Origin: Paludibacteraceae bacterium
Lineage (GTDB): Bacteria; Bacteroidota; Bacteroidia; Bacteroidales; Paludibacteraceae
NCBI GenBank assembly: GCA_017517845.1
Contig: JAFWXW010000038.1
Location: forward strand, 1 to 64,000
Direction: 5' to 3'
DNA: 64,000 nt
Position numbers and translations under genes: made by a program. This document shows positions 26,208 through 36,290 of this stretch, piece after piece. Each line of letters opens with the position of its first letter. Within the stretch, counting starts at the first letter, position 1. The notes beneath the pieces were generated by a model. That model was not told the origin of the DNA and made no database searches. It saw only the letters and a program-made list of their open reading frames with translations.

Positions 26208-27314
26208 TTATCTTCCACCTGTTATTAATGCAGTGAATCTAGGCAAGATTTTTCTTAACAACGCATATACAGAGAGTCCTACGACAATAGTTAGTAGTGG
26301 TGCAAGAAAATATATTAGTAAAGCCTGAATATCAGATTTTGGTGCTATGACACCTACTAGCAGTACAATAATGACAGCTAATGGGAATCTATGAAATACA
26401 TAAATAAAGAAATTGGAACTACATAGAAAGTCATTTATAAAGCAACCTTTTTTCCTTAATATTGTTAGCGAGATATTTAAACACGATACAATTAAAGTAA
26501 AGACACAAGCGTTGTATATAAATTGCGATAACATTAAATGTAAACCAAAATATTCTTTAAAATTAAAATATATCATTTCAAATAGTAGTAATAGTACAGA
26601 AACTACATAGTTATAATTCTTTACTTTTTCTAACACTCTTACAATATCTTGTCTATGAATAGAAAAATAAGCACCCAAAGAAAAGAAGAAGATTGAAGAT
26701 AAATTTAAATATACTTTTATATCATCATAAAACACAACCCACAAAAGGCCGAAGAAGCATATAGAATACCATTTAGTATTACTTATTATACGGTAAATAA
26801 TGGGTGAAATTAATACCATTACTATTAAATCACGTACAAACCACAAAGGAGTATTAATTGGAAGACCAGAGGAATCTTTATCAACAAAAGATAATATCCA
26901 ATCATTTAACGTATAATCAACCACAAGTTTGTGCTCACCTATTCCTATAATAGATTGCTTTAAATAAAGCATAAAGATAAAAACAAGATTCCAAAAAATA
27001 AAAGGCAACAACAGACTCTTTGCCCTACTTTTAAGTTTTAGGATATAGTCTTGTATTGTAAATGTGTCAGACTTACAAAAAAACAAGTATCCAGAGAATA
27101 TAAAGAATATAGGAACCGCGACTCTACATAATAGTTCGGATATAAGAAACGAGATATTTGAATAAACTGGATACGATACTAAATCATCGAATTGATATTC
27201 CACCCCACCAAAACCTTTGAGACCTCCAAAATGCGAGTGTATCAAGAGTACCATCACACATAATGGAAACCTAAGTACTTTTATAAGGTCTAGAAATTCT
27301 TTTGAACGTATCAT
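26208..27314 (-). CDS. Acyltransferase family 3 membrane protein
   Basis: The 368-residue protein has about ten membrane segments and the family start: LRFPLCVMVLLIHSHFGG (the H of the catalytic R/H region) and VPIFFIFSGYLFF, then LLPFIFWNLVF and TPLWFVRDLIVM. These proteins O-acetylate or otherwise acylate sugars of surface polysaccharides. It is the last gene of the capsule operon and overlaps the GT2 gene by 4 nt. A frame-broken relative lies at 36784-37151. Confidence 0.9.
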   Translation of the reverse strand: MIRSKEFLDLIKVLRFPLCVMVLLIHSHFGGLKGFGGVEYQFDDLVSYPVYSNISFLISELLCRVAVPIFFIFSGYLFFCKSDTFTIQDYILKLKSRAKSLLLPFIFWNLVFIFMLYLKQSIIGIGEHKLVVDYTLNDWILSFVDKDSSGLPINTPLWFVRDLIVMVLISPIIYRIISNTKWYSICFFGLLWVVFYDDIKVYLNLSSIFFFSLGAYFSIHRQDIVRVLEKVKNYNYVVSVLLLLFEMIYFNFKEYFGLHLMLSQFIYNACVFTLIVSCLNISLTILRKKGCFINDFLCSSNFFIYVFHRFPLAVIIVLLVGVIAPKSDIQALLIYFLAPLLTIVVGLSVYALLRKILPRFTALITGGR

Positions 27315-28150
27315 TTTTTATTTATCTGTTTAATGCCTACTATATTGTTTATCTTTTTTCTCTTTTTATCAAAGAACCAGCCCCATTTATTGAAATATTT
27401 TATTGCAGAAAGGGAGTGTGTAAGCATTAACTTGGTATTAAGGTATGATGCCTTTTGGTAGCCATGATAGATTTTTGCACCTGGGAAGTAAACTGTACGA
27501 GAAATTTCTCCTATTCTACGACAAAGGTCTAAATCTTCACAATAGAGAAAAAACCTTTCATCAAATCCTTTAACCTCGGCAAGTACAGAAGCTCTCATAA
27601 ACATAAAACTACCAGAAAGAAATGGTACATCCATTTGTTTGTCGTAGTCGGCATCCCAAATATTGTATATGCGAGATATTTTATCTTTATAATCTCCGTC
27701 TGGGATAAATCTTCTTATGATTAAATCTTTTGGTGTAGGAAGAAGTTTACATAGTTTCTGTTCTGTGCCATCATAATGATAAACACGAGGCATAGCAAGA
27801 CCTATATTCTCATTTGCTTGCATAAAGGCATATAACGCCTCCAATGTTCCTTTTTCAAAATACACATCTGGGTTCATCACTAGATGATATTCTGTTTCGG
27901 ACAGAACTCTACTTATTATTAGATTATTAGCCTTGCCATAACCTAGATTTTTTCCATTAAAAATATATTCTATGCGAGAATCTATATTTGATAAAACCCT
28001 AAGAGAATCTTCTGGAGAGTTGTCTAATAAGAATAACTTGATATTGAGTTCTGTATTGAGTAGTGATGAAATCGCCTTTTTCACCTCTTCAATATCATTT
28101 TTATAAAGAACTAAAGATGCTGTTATATTATATTTATTCTTTTGAGCCAT
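27311..28150 (-). CDS. Family 2 glycosyltransferase
   Basis: The 279-residue GT-A enzyme has a YKNDIEEVKKAISSLL start, a MNPDVYFEKGTLEAL segment (the D-x-D-like region), and ERFFLYCEDLDLCRRIGEIS, the ED-x-DL block typical of rhamnosyl/galactofuranosyl-type GT2 enzymes. It should add a sugar to the capsule repeat unit; donor and acceptor are unknown. It lies 2 nt after the GT4 gene and overlaps the acyltransferase start. A 91-codon copy of its 3' end, in inverted orientation, is at 33847-34119. Confidence 0.92.
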   Translation of the reverse strand: MAQKNKYNITASLVLYKNDIEEVKKAISSLLNTELNIKLFLLDNSPEDSLRVLSNIDSRIEYIFNGKNLGYGKANNLIISRVLSETEYHLVMNPDVYFEKGTLEALYAFMQANENIGLAMPRVYHYDGTEQKLCKLLPTPKDLIIRRFIPDGDYKDKISRIYNIWDADYDKQMDVPFLSGSFMFMRASVLAEVKGFDERFFLYCEDLDLCRRIGEISRTVYFPGAKIYHGYQKASYLNTKLMLTHSLSAIKYFNKWGWFFDKKRKKINNIVGIKQINKK

Positions 28151-28152
28151 TA

Positions 28153-29217
28153 TTAGATTTTTTCAAACTTATTGTTTAATATACTATCAAAATCACTGCT
28201 CAAATCTTCCAATGTTCGTAGGTTTTTGAAGTCATTTAATGAACCCTCAGCTAGTTTTTTACATAGTTGGGGGTCTTCTATCAATTTTAATATAGCATTA
28301 GAAAATTCTTCTACATTCTTATTCTCTACAAGGAATCCATTATGACCATTTTTTACAGTGTATGGCATGGCAGTATTGTTAAATGCAATCAAAGGCAAAC
28401 CATACGACATAGCCTCAAGAAGTACCATTCCATAGCCTTCTAGCTGAGAACCAAACGCAAAGCAATTAGCCTTAGAATATACCTCAGATAGTTCTTCGTT
28501 AGAAAGTCTTCCAAGAAACTTAACATTGTCTGTTAAACCAGCATTTTTAATTTGCTCTAGTAGATTATTATAGTAATCCTCCTCAACAACTTTACCAACA
28601 ATAGATAATGTAAATTTTACATTTGTTTTATCTTTTATTTCACTTATAGCATCTATTATGTATGAAGTTCCCTTTCTTTTTTCTATAGTCCCAACAGTTA
28701 CAAGATTAAAGCATTTGTCATCTTTGTTTGAAGAAACATTATTAATTGCTTTTTCAACACTTAGTTGTGCATACAATACTTTTTTCTTAGGGAAAAGTGT
28801 TGCAAATAAATCTTTTATGTATGGACTTGGAATAATTGTAGCATATAGCATACGTAAGAAATTTAGTTCTAAGAACTTAAATATTTTCTTGCTTTGCCCT
28901 AAAAAGTCAAAGTGGTGATGAACCGCAATTAGTTTTACTTTTGAAGTCCATCTTAAGAAGAAGAATAGTAAAAATAATCTTGTATATAATCTACTATTTG
29001 TTAGTATTATGTCATATTTGCGTACTCTAAAGTATTCACATAGGTAAGTGAAATTAAAAAGTACCTTGTTTTGAGAGCGTAACATATCATCTGTTAAGAA
29101 ATCCAACTCATAACGTTCGTCTTTTTTTATCTTCTCAAACAAACGATTATCATAAACGTGTCCACCTGTAATTAGCCTGCCTAATTCTGGGTATATAATT
29201 AAGATTTTTGTTTTCAT
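28153..29217 (-). CDS. Family 4 glycosyltransferase
   Basis: The 354-residue GT-B enzyme has a glycine-rich N-terminus (ILIIYPELGRLITGGHVYD) and the GT4 core VGTIEKRKGTSYIIDAI, NVKFLGRLSNEELSEVYSKA and FAFGSQLEGYGMVLLEAMSYGLP (the E-x7-E motif). It probably adds a hexose or similar sugar to the lipid-linked repeat unit. It lies in the tightly packed capsule operon, with gaps of 2-3 nt on either side. Confidence 0.92.
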   Translation of the reverse strand: MKTKILIIYPELGRLITGGHVYDNRLFEKIKKDERYELDFLTDDMLRSQNKVLFNFTYLCEYFRVRKYDIILTNSRLYTRLFLLFFFLRWTSKVKLIAVHHHFDFLGQSKKIFKFLELNFLRMLYATIIPSPYIKDLFATLFPKKKVLYAQLSVEKAINNVSSNKDDKCFNLVTVGTIEKRKGTSYIIDAISEIKDKTNVKFTLSIVGKVVEEDYYNNLLEQIKNAGLTDNVKFLGRLSNEELSEVYSKANCFAFGSQLEGYGMVLLEAMSYGLPLIAFNNTAMPYTVKNGHNGFLVENKNVEEFSNAILKLIEDPQLCKKLAEGSLNDFKNLRTLEDLSSDFDSILNNKFEKI

Positions 29218-29220
29218 ATG

Positions 29221-30102
29221 TTATTTTGAATATTTCTTTATTAAACTCCAGTATATTTTGCCTTTTTCATTCTTCGTGCAATATGCAATTAAATACTTGA
29301 TATTTGCACTAATTGTATATATAGCATTCAGTAATTTGATTTTTGCAGGTTTATAAGCTTTTTTTAGATACGTTCTTCTTGATTCTGATAGCATTTTAAT
29401 TTTGCTCTCAGAACTACTTAAACTTTTACCTTCTAAATGAATTATACGAGCAGAAGGAACGCTCATAACTTTGTACCCTGCTTTGTGAATCCTTCTACAT
29501 AAATCAGTCTCTTCATAATACATAAAGAAATCTGGATCAAATGCACCAACTTCTTCTATAACCGATTTCTTTACCATTAAATCAGCACCACATATATATC
29601 CTACATTTTTAGGTTTGGTAGAGGTGTTATAGTAGTAATACTTGCCATATAATATTTTAAGCAGATAATTACTAGTTAAGTCATTTAATTCCCAACGAAT
29701 AGAAGGTAGTATCATTTTTAAAGAAGGTGCAGGTGTTAGGTCGTCGTGCAATAAATTACCTCCGCAAGCACCAACTTTCTCGTTATTATCTAAATATTCT
29801 GATAATATTTTTGTAGCGTTATTTTGTAAAATAGTATCAGGGTTCAAGAAGAATATATTTCTTCCTTTTGCTACTTCTATACCTTTGTTATTAGCTCTTC
29901 CGAATCCCAAATTTTCGTTACTTTTAAGAAGTTTTACGTTAGGAAATTGGGATTCTATTGTCTCTGTGCTACCGTCTGTTGAAGCATTATCTACCACAAT
30001 AAGTTCAAAATCTATATCTTTTGTTTTCTCGTAAACAGATGATATAGTTTGCAATGTTATATTTTTTGTATTGTAATTTACTATAATGATAGATACGTCC
30101 AT
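29221..30102 (-). CDS. Family 2 glycosyltransferase
   Basis: The 293-residue protein has SIIIVNYNTKNITLQTISSVYEKT at the start, ELIVVDNASTDGS, GFGRANNKGIEVAKGRNIFFLNPD and DFFMYYEETDLCRRIHKAGYKV, all hallmarks of the WbbL/rhamnosyltransferase-like GT2 group. It differs enough from the other GT2 gene of the operon to use a different sugar or linkage. It lies 2 nt after the polymerase gene. Confidence 0.93.
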   Translation of the reverse strand: MDVSIIIVNYNTKNITLQTISSVYEKTKDIDFELIVVDNASTDGSTETIESQFPNVKLLKSNENLGFGRANNKGIEVAKGRNIFFLNPDTILQNNATKILSEYLDNNEKVGACGGNLLHDDLTPAPSLKMILPSIRWELNDLTSNYLLKILYGKYYYYNTSTKPKNVGYICGADLMVKKSVIEEVGAFDPDFFMYYEETDLCRRIHKAGYKVMSVPSARIIHLEGKSLSSSESKIKMLSESRRTYLKKAYKPAKIKLLNAIYTISANIKYLIAYCTKNEKGKIYWSLIKKYSK

Positions 30103-30104
30103 AT

Positions 30105-31262
30105 TTATTTTTCTTTTTCATTCCAATCTAATCTTTTCTCAGCTTCTGCAGGATGAAATAAAACATTATAGTATGGTGTCCATCCATAATTCTCTGGTCT
30201 TCCTGATAGTGAAGAAATTGATGTAGATGTTAGTAATGCATTAAAAGGGATGTAATAGAACAAACCCAATAAAACTAAAACAACTATTGGTACAACTGTT
30301 TTTTTAATATGTTTTATTTTAATATTAAATACCAATGGATATGCCAATAAACCAAATATCAAATAAGTAGGTTCAAAACGATTTAATATACTTAAACTAT
30401 TTGAAAGTGCAGATATTATCGTAGTAATCGTAAGTGCATTAACATAAAGGTTATGTGTTTCATTTTTACGATTAATAAGTAGTATAAGAACAATACTGAT
30501 TATAATAGAACAGATGTAATAATAACCAGTTTCAAATGATACTGTGCCAGAGAATAATATGCCATTCATATAGCTTTGAGCAATGTCTTCAAGTCTTCCT
30601 GGCAATATAGGAATGATTAATAGAACAAAATGTGCAATAAGTTTAGGAAAGAAATAAAAAACTTGAGCTATAAGAATAGCAATAATTAGATTTGACTTAG
30701 CTATCTTGTATGTGCAAAAATATAATGGTAGTGCAGCAATTGAGGATATATGGAACAATGAAGCAATATACACTATAATTAGAAACTTAAAAAAGGAACG
30801 ATTCAGTATATATTTTGTTCCGAATAAGATTATAGCTAAAGCTATAGATTGTCTCATTGTACACATTAGAATTCCATTTGGAACAAACATGATAAAGAAT
30901 AAAAATAAACTTGTTAGTGGATATTCTGCATATTTCCATACAAATTTAGAGGTGGAGAAAACTACAAATAAGGATATTAAGAATTGAAATGCATAATAAT
31001 TACCGAATATTTTATTGCACAATAAACTTAATAAGTGATATCCTAACTCCCAATTATGCCAATTCCCTAGCTCTGGACCTTTATAAAAGGCATACTCATA
31101 TGCATACCAATCTGCACCTGTATGGAAACGTAGTCCAACTAAAAGCAATATTAGTAAAGATTCAAATAGAAAATAAATCTTTAAATTTTTCTTGTCTGCT
31201 ATTGTTATCTCCAACAATGCTCCAAAAAATAGAACTAATATAACAAATATGTATGGAAACAT
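30105..31262 (-). CDS. EpsG-family polysaccharide polymerase (Wzy role)
   Basis: The 385-residue protein has about 10-12 membrane segments. The early LRFHTGADWYAYEYAFYKGPE stretch in the first loop and a long run of hydrophobic helices match the EpsG family of exopolysaccharide polymerases. It would join flipped repeat units in the periplasm. It sits directly after the flippase gene (2-nt gap), the usual pairing for a Wzx/Wzy pathway. Confidence 0.88.
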   Translation of the reverse strand: MFPYIFVILVLFFGALLEITIADKKNLKIYFLFESLLILLLVGLRFHTGADWYAYEYAFYKGPELGNWHNWELGYHLLSLLCNKIFGNYYAFQFLISLFVVFSTSKFVWKYAEYPLTSLFLFFIMFVPNGILMCTMRQSIALAIILFGTKYILNRSFFKFLIIVYIASLFHISSIAALPLYFCTYKIAKSNLIIAILIAQVFYFFPKLIAHFVLLIIPILPGRLEDIAQSYMNGILFSGTVSFETGYYYICSIIISIVLILLINRKNETHNLYVNALTITTIISALSNSLSILNRFEPTYLIFGLLAYPLVFNIKIKHIKKTVVPIVVLVLLGLFYYIPFNALLTSTSISSLSGRPENYGWTPYYNVLFHPAEAEKRLDWNEKEK

Positions 31263-31264
31263 GT

Positions 31265-32545
31265 CTATCGTGCTCCTAATTTATTAATCTTTCTTTTATA
31301 ATATAAAAACGAACACATTACAAATACTTCGGTTATAAGTAATGCAATGGCGGCTCCCTGTGCTTTTAATGTTGGGATAAATATAAATATTGATATTATA
31401 GCAACAATAGCAGCCATAATATATGTTTTTGTGAAATATTTTTTGTACTTGTTATCTGATAAAGCTAATATATAAATTTGTCCTATTACTCCACCTGTTC
31501 CTATAAAGATAGGGGTAAGACACATTATTCTCATAATAGATTCAGTGCCCATATAATCATCTCCTGCTAGTGGAACGATTATGTATGAAAGTATATAAAT
31601 GCCTATGCAAATTAAAGACATTAAGCATATTACTCCGTATAGGATTTTTCTATATAAGTTTTCAGACTCTATTTTGTTTGTCCTAGCAATACGACTTACC
31701 TTTGGATAGAAAACTTGCATAATAGGAGTAAATATAAAGAATACAAGTACTCGCATAATTCTTTCAGATGCAGAGTATTGTCCCACAACGTCTGCTGTGG
31801 CAAAATATCCTAATATCAGCACAAAACATACAGCATAAATACTAGTTGCTGCGGAAGATAGAAATATAGGGAAGGCATCTTTTATTGCATTCCACATGCC
31901 GCTAAATGAAAAACGGACTAAACGAACCCATTTTTTTACTCCTATCATTATTAAGGAAATAATAGCTGCTACAACAGAAACGAAACCTTGTAGAAATACT
32001 GCTACATACAAATCTTCTGGTCCTTTTACGAATATAAAAGTAAGAGGTAGAACCATAAATTTCGCTATAGCAGTGAAGAATGAAACCCATCTTATTTCAT
32101 CTAATCCTTGAAATAAAAATACATAGAGTAGAGTGTGACCTATTACCATGCCAAACATTACAAAAATAGCTTCTCTATATATTGCAAAATTTGGTATTAA
32201 TGACAAGGCAAATGCAATAATCAAAGAAATGATCATTAAAAATAGTTTGGCATATACTGTGTGTGAAAATATCTCACTCACTTTTTCTTTGTTGCCTTTG
32301 TGTATTGCAATTTGCTTAGTTGCACTCAGATTAAAACCGAAATCAACAATTAATATTAGATATTGACAAACAGACAATGCAAAACTGTATATTCCAAATC
32401 CTTCTGCTCCTATAACTGTTATCAAATAAGGTAATACCAAAACAGGCATAATATAATTTACCCCTTGCAGAAATATTAGGGAAACAATATCACGCAGTTC
32501 TTTGTTTTTAATTGCTGATTTTATAGATGTCCTTAACTCGGGCAT
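31265..32545 (-). CDS. Wzx-type oligosaccharide flippase
   Basis: The 426-residue protein has about 12 membrane segments and the MATE/Wzx start (LRDIVSLIFLQGVNYIMPVLVLPYLITVIGAEGFGIYSFALSV in pieces of that layout), followed by a long loop (IQ-like SRIARTNKIESENLYR) in the middle. It should flip undecaprenyl-linked repeat units to the periplasmic face. It is the second gene of the operon, 42 nt after the first acyltransferase gene. Confidence 0.92.
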   Translation of the reverse strand: MPELRTSIKSAIKNKELRDIVSLIFLQGVNYIMPVLVLPYLITVIGAEGFGIYSFALSVCQYLILIVDFGFNLSATKQIAIHKGNKEKVSEIFSHTVYAKLFLMIISLIIAFALSLIPNFAIYREAIFVMFGMVIGHTLLYVFLFQGLDEIRWVSFFTAIAKFMVLPLTFIFVKGPEDLYVAVFLQGFVSVVAAIISLIMIGVKKWVRLVRFSFSGMWNAIKDAFPIFLSSAATSIYAVCFVLILGYFATADVVGQYSASERIMRVLVFFIFTPIMQVFYPKVSRIARTNKIESENLYRKILYGVICLMSLICIGIYILSYIIVPLAGDDYMGTESIMRIMCLTPIFIGTGGVIGQIYILALSDNKYKKYFTKTYIMAAIVAIISIFIFIPTLKAQGAAIALLITEVFVMCSFLYYKRKINKLGAR

Positions 32546-32587
32546 ATTCTTCTGGTGTGGTTTTCTAGTTAATAATCCACAAAGTTA

Positions 32588-33745
32588 TCATTTTTTTGTT
32601 AATATAATCTTATCATATGACCATTTTATTGCAATTGGGATGAATACACCCGCAATTATGTATAAAAACCACCATAGTATATTGTTTGACGAAGGGTCAT
32701 TTGCAATTATAGGAAATGAACCATATACAACATTATCAAGATTATAGTAGTATATCTTTAGTAAATTAATTAGTTTAAAACATGTGAAGTGTAGTGCTAA
32801 TATAATCATTGTATTCTTGCCTATGTAAACAAGAAGTTTATTTATTACACCACTCAATTTGGAAATATATTTTGAGACGAGTACCCAAGTCCATGTTCCA
32901 AGGCAACCTGCAAACCAAATATATATAATATCATACCAATCATGTATTTCGCCAAAATCGGCAGGGTCATAAATTGTTATAATTGTAGATATAATTAATC
33001 CGATACAAATGAAAAGAATTTCAGCGTTGTTCTTAATATTTTCTTTGTATTTGCGATAGAATATTGCCACTAGATGACCAGCTAGGAAAATTGCTGACGC
33101 TAGAAAAGTTTTGTTTGTGATACCTATTTTTGAGATAGAAAAAGAGAAATAGGTGATTAGAGCAGAAAGAACAATAAATAAACAGATGCCAGTTGCAACA
33201 AGCATATTATATGTGTGCTCATTATCTTGTTTTGTGAATTTATCAACTATGGTTTTTATACACCATATCATAAAAAGTGAGTAGATTGAGGCGTAAAATA
33301 ATGTCGGTATAAACCAAAAACCACCTATTAATTGGTCTCCTCCAAGAAAGAATAAAGTAGCAATAGAATGTTTTATTAGTCCGTATGCATCAAAGGCAAT
33401 TGGCTCTTGACCTTTAAAAGTGCCGTACATGCCAATATTTAATAAGGTATTATGTAGTAGTGTGAAAAGTAATGACCATTTAATATATGGAACCCAAAGT
33501 CCTGTAATCCTCTTCTTGATGAAATTAAATTTATTATCAAGAAATTTCTTATTAAAAAAATATCCACTCAGAAAGAAAAATAGTGGCATGTGAAATGTAT
33601 AGATAAAGTCACAGATATACATCTGCCACGAAACATTCCCTCCGTGTCTTGGGATAGCACAACAATGACCTATAACAACAAAAATAATACCAATAGCTTT
33701 GGCTATATCAATGGTGTTATCTCTATTTGTATTTAATTTTGGCAT
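32588..33745 (-). CDS. Acyltransferase family 3 membrane protein
   Basis: The 385-residue protein has about ten membrane segments. The start is RDNTIDIAKAIGIIFVVIGH, followed by YTFHMPLFFFLSGYFFNKKF, the signature of membrane-bound sugar O-acyltransferases. It heads the seven-gene minus-strand capsule operon. A -7 box TATTTTTG lies at 33771-33764, but I see no clear -33, so the operon promoter is uncertain. Confidence 0.9.
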   Translation of the reverse strand: MPKLNTNRDNTIDIAKAIGIIFVVIGHCCAIPRHGGNVSWQMYICDFIYTFHMPLFFFLSGYFFNKKFLDNKFNFIKKRITGLWVPYIKWSLLFTLLHNTLLNIGMYGTFKGQEPIAFDAYGLIKHSIATLFFLGGDQLIGGFWFIPTLFYASIYSLFMIWCIKTIVDKFTKQDNEHTYNMLVATGICLFIVLSALITYFSFSISKIGITNKTFLASAIFLAGHLVAIFYRKYKENIKNNAEILFICIGLIISTIITIYDPADFGEIHDWYDIIYIWFAGCLGTWTWVLVSKYISKLSGVINKLLVYIGKNTMIILALHFTCFKLINLLKIYYYNLDNVVYGSFPIIANDPSSNNILWWFLYIIAGVFIPIAIKWSYDKIILTKK

Positions 33746-33794
33746 TTCTAACTAATTATTATGCAAAAATAGTTTATTTTATTTATTCTTCCAT

Positions 33795-33825
33795 ATTGGC
33801 GACTGAATTTTTAGTGTTATATTTG
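33795..33825 (+). promoter_or_regulatory. Plus-strand promoter upstream of the GT2 remnant and cotH
   Basis: ATTG (33795-33798), 19 bp, then TATATTTG (33818-33825) fits the consensus except for one -33 base. The predicted start near 33832 would transcribe the GT2 remnant and then the intact cotH gene. Confidence 0.5.
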
Positions 33826-33846
33826 CAAACTGAATAAAATTAAGTA

Positions 33847-34119
33847 TCTGTTTTGGCTAAGGTACAGGGTTTTTATGAAAGATTCTTCCTTTATTGCGAA
33901 GATTTAGACCTTTGTCGCAGAATTGGACAAGTATCTCGCACAGTTTACTTCCCAGATGCAAGGATATATCACGGTTATCAAAAGGCTTAGTATCTTAATA
34001 CCAAGTTAATGCTAACACATTCATTCTCTGCTATTAAATACTTTAACAAGTGGGGTTGGATTTTCGACAAAGCGAGAGATAGAAAAAATAAGGTAATGTT
34101 GCCAAAAATAATACAGTAA
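33847..34119 (+). pseudogene. GT2 glycosyltransferase 3' remnant
   Basis: The 91-codon frame starts SVLAKVQGFYERFFLYCEDL and matches the C-terminal third of the intact GT2 at 27311-28150 (SVLAEVKGFDERFFLYCEDL) closely to the end of the protein. One in-frame TAG (33988-33990) replaces the serine after YHGYQKA. The nucleotide match is high but clearly diverged (roughly 85%, by eye). It lies in the opposite orientation to the intact gene, at the opposite end of the operon. Confidence 0.88.
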
Positions 34120-34141
34120 GAAATATTATAAACAGTAAGAT

Positions 34142-36169
34142 ATGAAAAACAAATTAATTAAGTTGTTGAGCATCTTTGCTTTTCTTGCAATTTTTACTTC
34201 TTGTTCATACGAAGAAGAATTTGAAAACATAAAGTCAGAATTGGATGCTCTTAAAGAGAGTGTAAGTCAACTGCAAAATGCGTACAATTCAGGAAAAGTT
34301 ATTACAGAAGTAAGTCCAATAAGTGGTGGAGCTGGTCAAGCAGATGGTTGGAAAATAATTTTCTCTGATGAGTCAAGTATTATCGTTACTTCTGGCGAGT
34401 ATGGTAAAAACGGTGTTACTCCTTATGTTAAGATAGACGAGAATAATCTTTGGGTGGTTTCATATGACAATGGTGAAACCTACTCTCAAATTCTTGATAC
34501 TGAAGGGAATCCAATAGTTGCGGTAGGTAAGGATGGTAATTCTGTTAGAGTGCTAAGCAACGACCATTCTTATTATGTAATAGAAATTTATAATTCTGCA
34601 ACAGGAGAAGTTGTAGACACTATCGTAACAAAATATAGTAGTGACCCAAAGAATGCAATTAAATCTATCGTAGAAGACGACAAAACTAATACCATTACAA
34701 TAACAATGGAGTCTGGAGAGGAACTTGTTTTTATGCAAGGAGTTACTGATATTAGGTTTACAAGTTTCAAATTTCTTGCAAAAAATAATCTAGTTTCTCT
34801 AATCTCAGACGTGGAGTTTGATATTGTTGGTGATAGCCTATTATCATGCTTTATTCCATATATGATAGATAATAGAAGTTTTATTCCTACTTTTGAATGC
34901 ACAGATGCAGTTGTCAAGATGGGAGAAGAACAAGTTATAAGTGGTGAAACAGAACTAGACTGCTCAATGCCTGTAGAACTTAAATTGGTGTCTGAAAATA
35001 CAGAAAAAATATACAAACTTCAAGTAAGATGTTTTACAGGACTACCAATTGTATATATCACCACAGAAGAGGAGAAAGCAATTGACTCAAAAGATGAATA
35101 CGTGAAAGGAACTGTTCGTATTGTATCAAACAATGTGAATGGAATACCAGATTTTGAGGCTTCAATGAAGATTAAGGGTAGAGGTAATTCTACATGGCAA
35201 CTACCTAAAAAACCTTATAAGATGAAATTTGATTCAAAAGTATCATTGCTTGGAGAACCTGCTGATAAAGAATGGGTTTTACTTGCAAATTATACAGATA
35301 AAACCCAAATTCGCAATGAAATAGCATTCTTTATGGGTGAAATGAGTTCGTTGGAATATACTCCACGTACACACTATGTTGAGGTGGTTATAAATGGTGT
35401 ATATAATGGTACTTATCAATTAGGCGAGCAATTGAAAATTTCTAAAAATAGGGTAAATGTAGGTGATGATGGTTATTTGTTGGAAGTTGATGCGAGAGCA
35501 ACATCTGATGATATTACTTTTACAGTAGCGCATGTTCCATATCCTATTAATATAAAGGACCCTGATGTAGAATTAGGCAGTGAGGCCTATGATTATGTTT
35601 TAGGATATGTAGAAAGTCTTGATAATGTTTTATTCTCAGACAACTTCAATGACCCTGTTAATGGATATTCAAAGTATATAGATGTTGAATCTTTTGTAGA
35701 TTGGTATCTAATCAATGAAATTTCAAAGAATACTGATGCAATATTCTTTTCAAGTTGTTATATGAATTTATCTCGTAATGGAAAAATAAAAATGGGACCT
35801 TTATGGGATTTTGACCTTGCGTTTGGAAATGTTGATTATAATACTAATGATAATCCAGAAGGTTTCTGGCTTAAAAATAATATTGCTTGGTATAAAAGTT
35901 TATTTAAGGACCCTGCATTCGTTAGTTTAGTAAAAGAACGTTTCGATTATTTCTATTCTCAAAAAGATGTTATCTTTAATGAGATAAATCGTAATGCAGA
36001 GTACTTACAATACGCAGCAGTAGAAAACAATAACAAATGGAGTACATTATATAACTATACTTGGCCAAATAATGAGGTGTTAGGTTCTTACCAAAACGAA
36101 GTTCAATCTTTGAAAACTTGGTTGAATAGACGTTTTGAATGGTTGAAAACTGCTCTATATGCGTTGTAA
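34142..36169 (+). CDS. CotH kinase-family surface lipoprotein
   Basis: The 675-residue protein has a lipoprotein signal (lipobox F-T-S-C, cysteine at about 21) followed by acidic residues, then a short coiled coil (FENIKSELDALKESVSQLQN) and a DUF4988-like region (about 45-170). The CotH kinase-like domain (about 330-660) has IKGRGNSTWQLPKKPYKMKF, EWVLLANYTDKTQIRNEIAF and GPLWDFDLAFGN, the last holding the metal-binding D-x-D. CotH proteins are atypical protein kinases, and in Bacteroidota many are secreted with unknown targets. It is the only intact gene in the scrambled middle of the capsule locus. Confidence 0.87.
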   Translation: MKNKLIKLLSIFAFLAIFTSCSYEEEFENIKSELDALKESVSQLQNAYNSGKVITEVSPISGGAGQADGWKIIFSDESSIIVTSGEYGKNGVTPYVKIDENNLWVVSYDNGETYSQILDTEGNPIVAVGKDGNSVRVLSNDHSYYVIEIYNSATGEVVDTIVTKYSSDPKNAIKSIVEDDKTNTITITMESGEELVFMQGVTDIRFTSFKFLAKNNLVSLISDVEFDIVGDSLLSCFIPYMIDNRSFIPTFECTDAVVKMGEEQVISGETELDCSMPVELKLVSENTEKIYKLQVRCFTGLPIVYITTEEEKAIDSKDEYVKGTVRIVSNNVNGIPDFEASMKIKGRGNSTWQLPKKPYKMKFDSKVSLLGEPADKEWVLLANYTDKTQIRNEIAFFMGEMSSLEYTPRTHYVEVVINGVYNGTYQLGEQLKISKNRVNVGDDGYLLEVDARATSDDITFTVAHVPYPINIKDPDVELGSEAYDYVLGYVESLDNVLFSDNFNDPVNGYSKYIDVESFVDWYLINEISKNTDAIFFSSCYMNLSRNGKIKMGPLWDFDLAFGNVDYNTNDNPEGFWLKNNIAWYKSLFKDPAFVSLVKERFDYFYSQKDVIFNEINRNAEYLQYAAVENNNKWSTLYNYTWPNNEVLGSYQNEVQSLKTWLNRRFEWLKTALYAL

Positions 36170-36237
36170 TATTTATCAATAAATTTCAACGGTGATTATA
36201 AATTTTCTAATAAATCATTAAAAAAAATAGCAAATCG

Positions 36238-36268
36238 CTTGCAATTTTAAAAAAATGCAGTACACTTG
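36238..36268 (+). promoter_or_regulatory. Promoter of the orphan Phe/Tyr leader
   Basis: CTTG (36238-36241), 19 bp, then TACACTTG (36261-36268) corresponds base for base in layout to the pheA promoter, with one extra mismatch in the -7 box (TACATTTG there). The preceding 36170-36237 shows no gene and aligns loosely with 25911-25962. Confidence 0.55.
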
Positions 36269-36290
36269 CATCGTTATTTACAAAAAGCAC

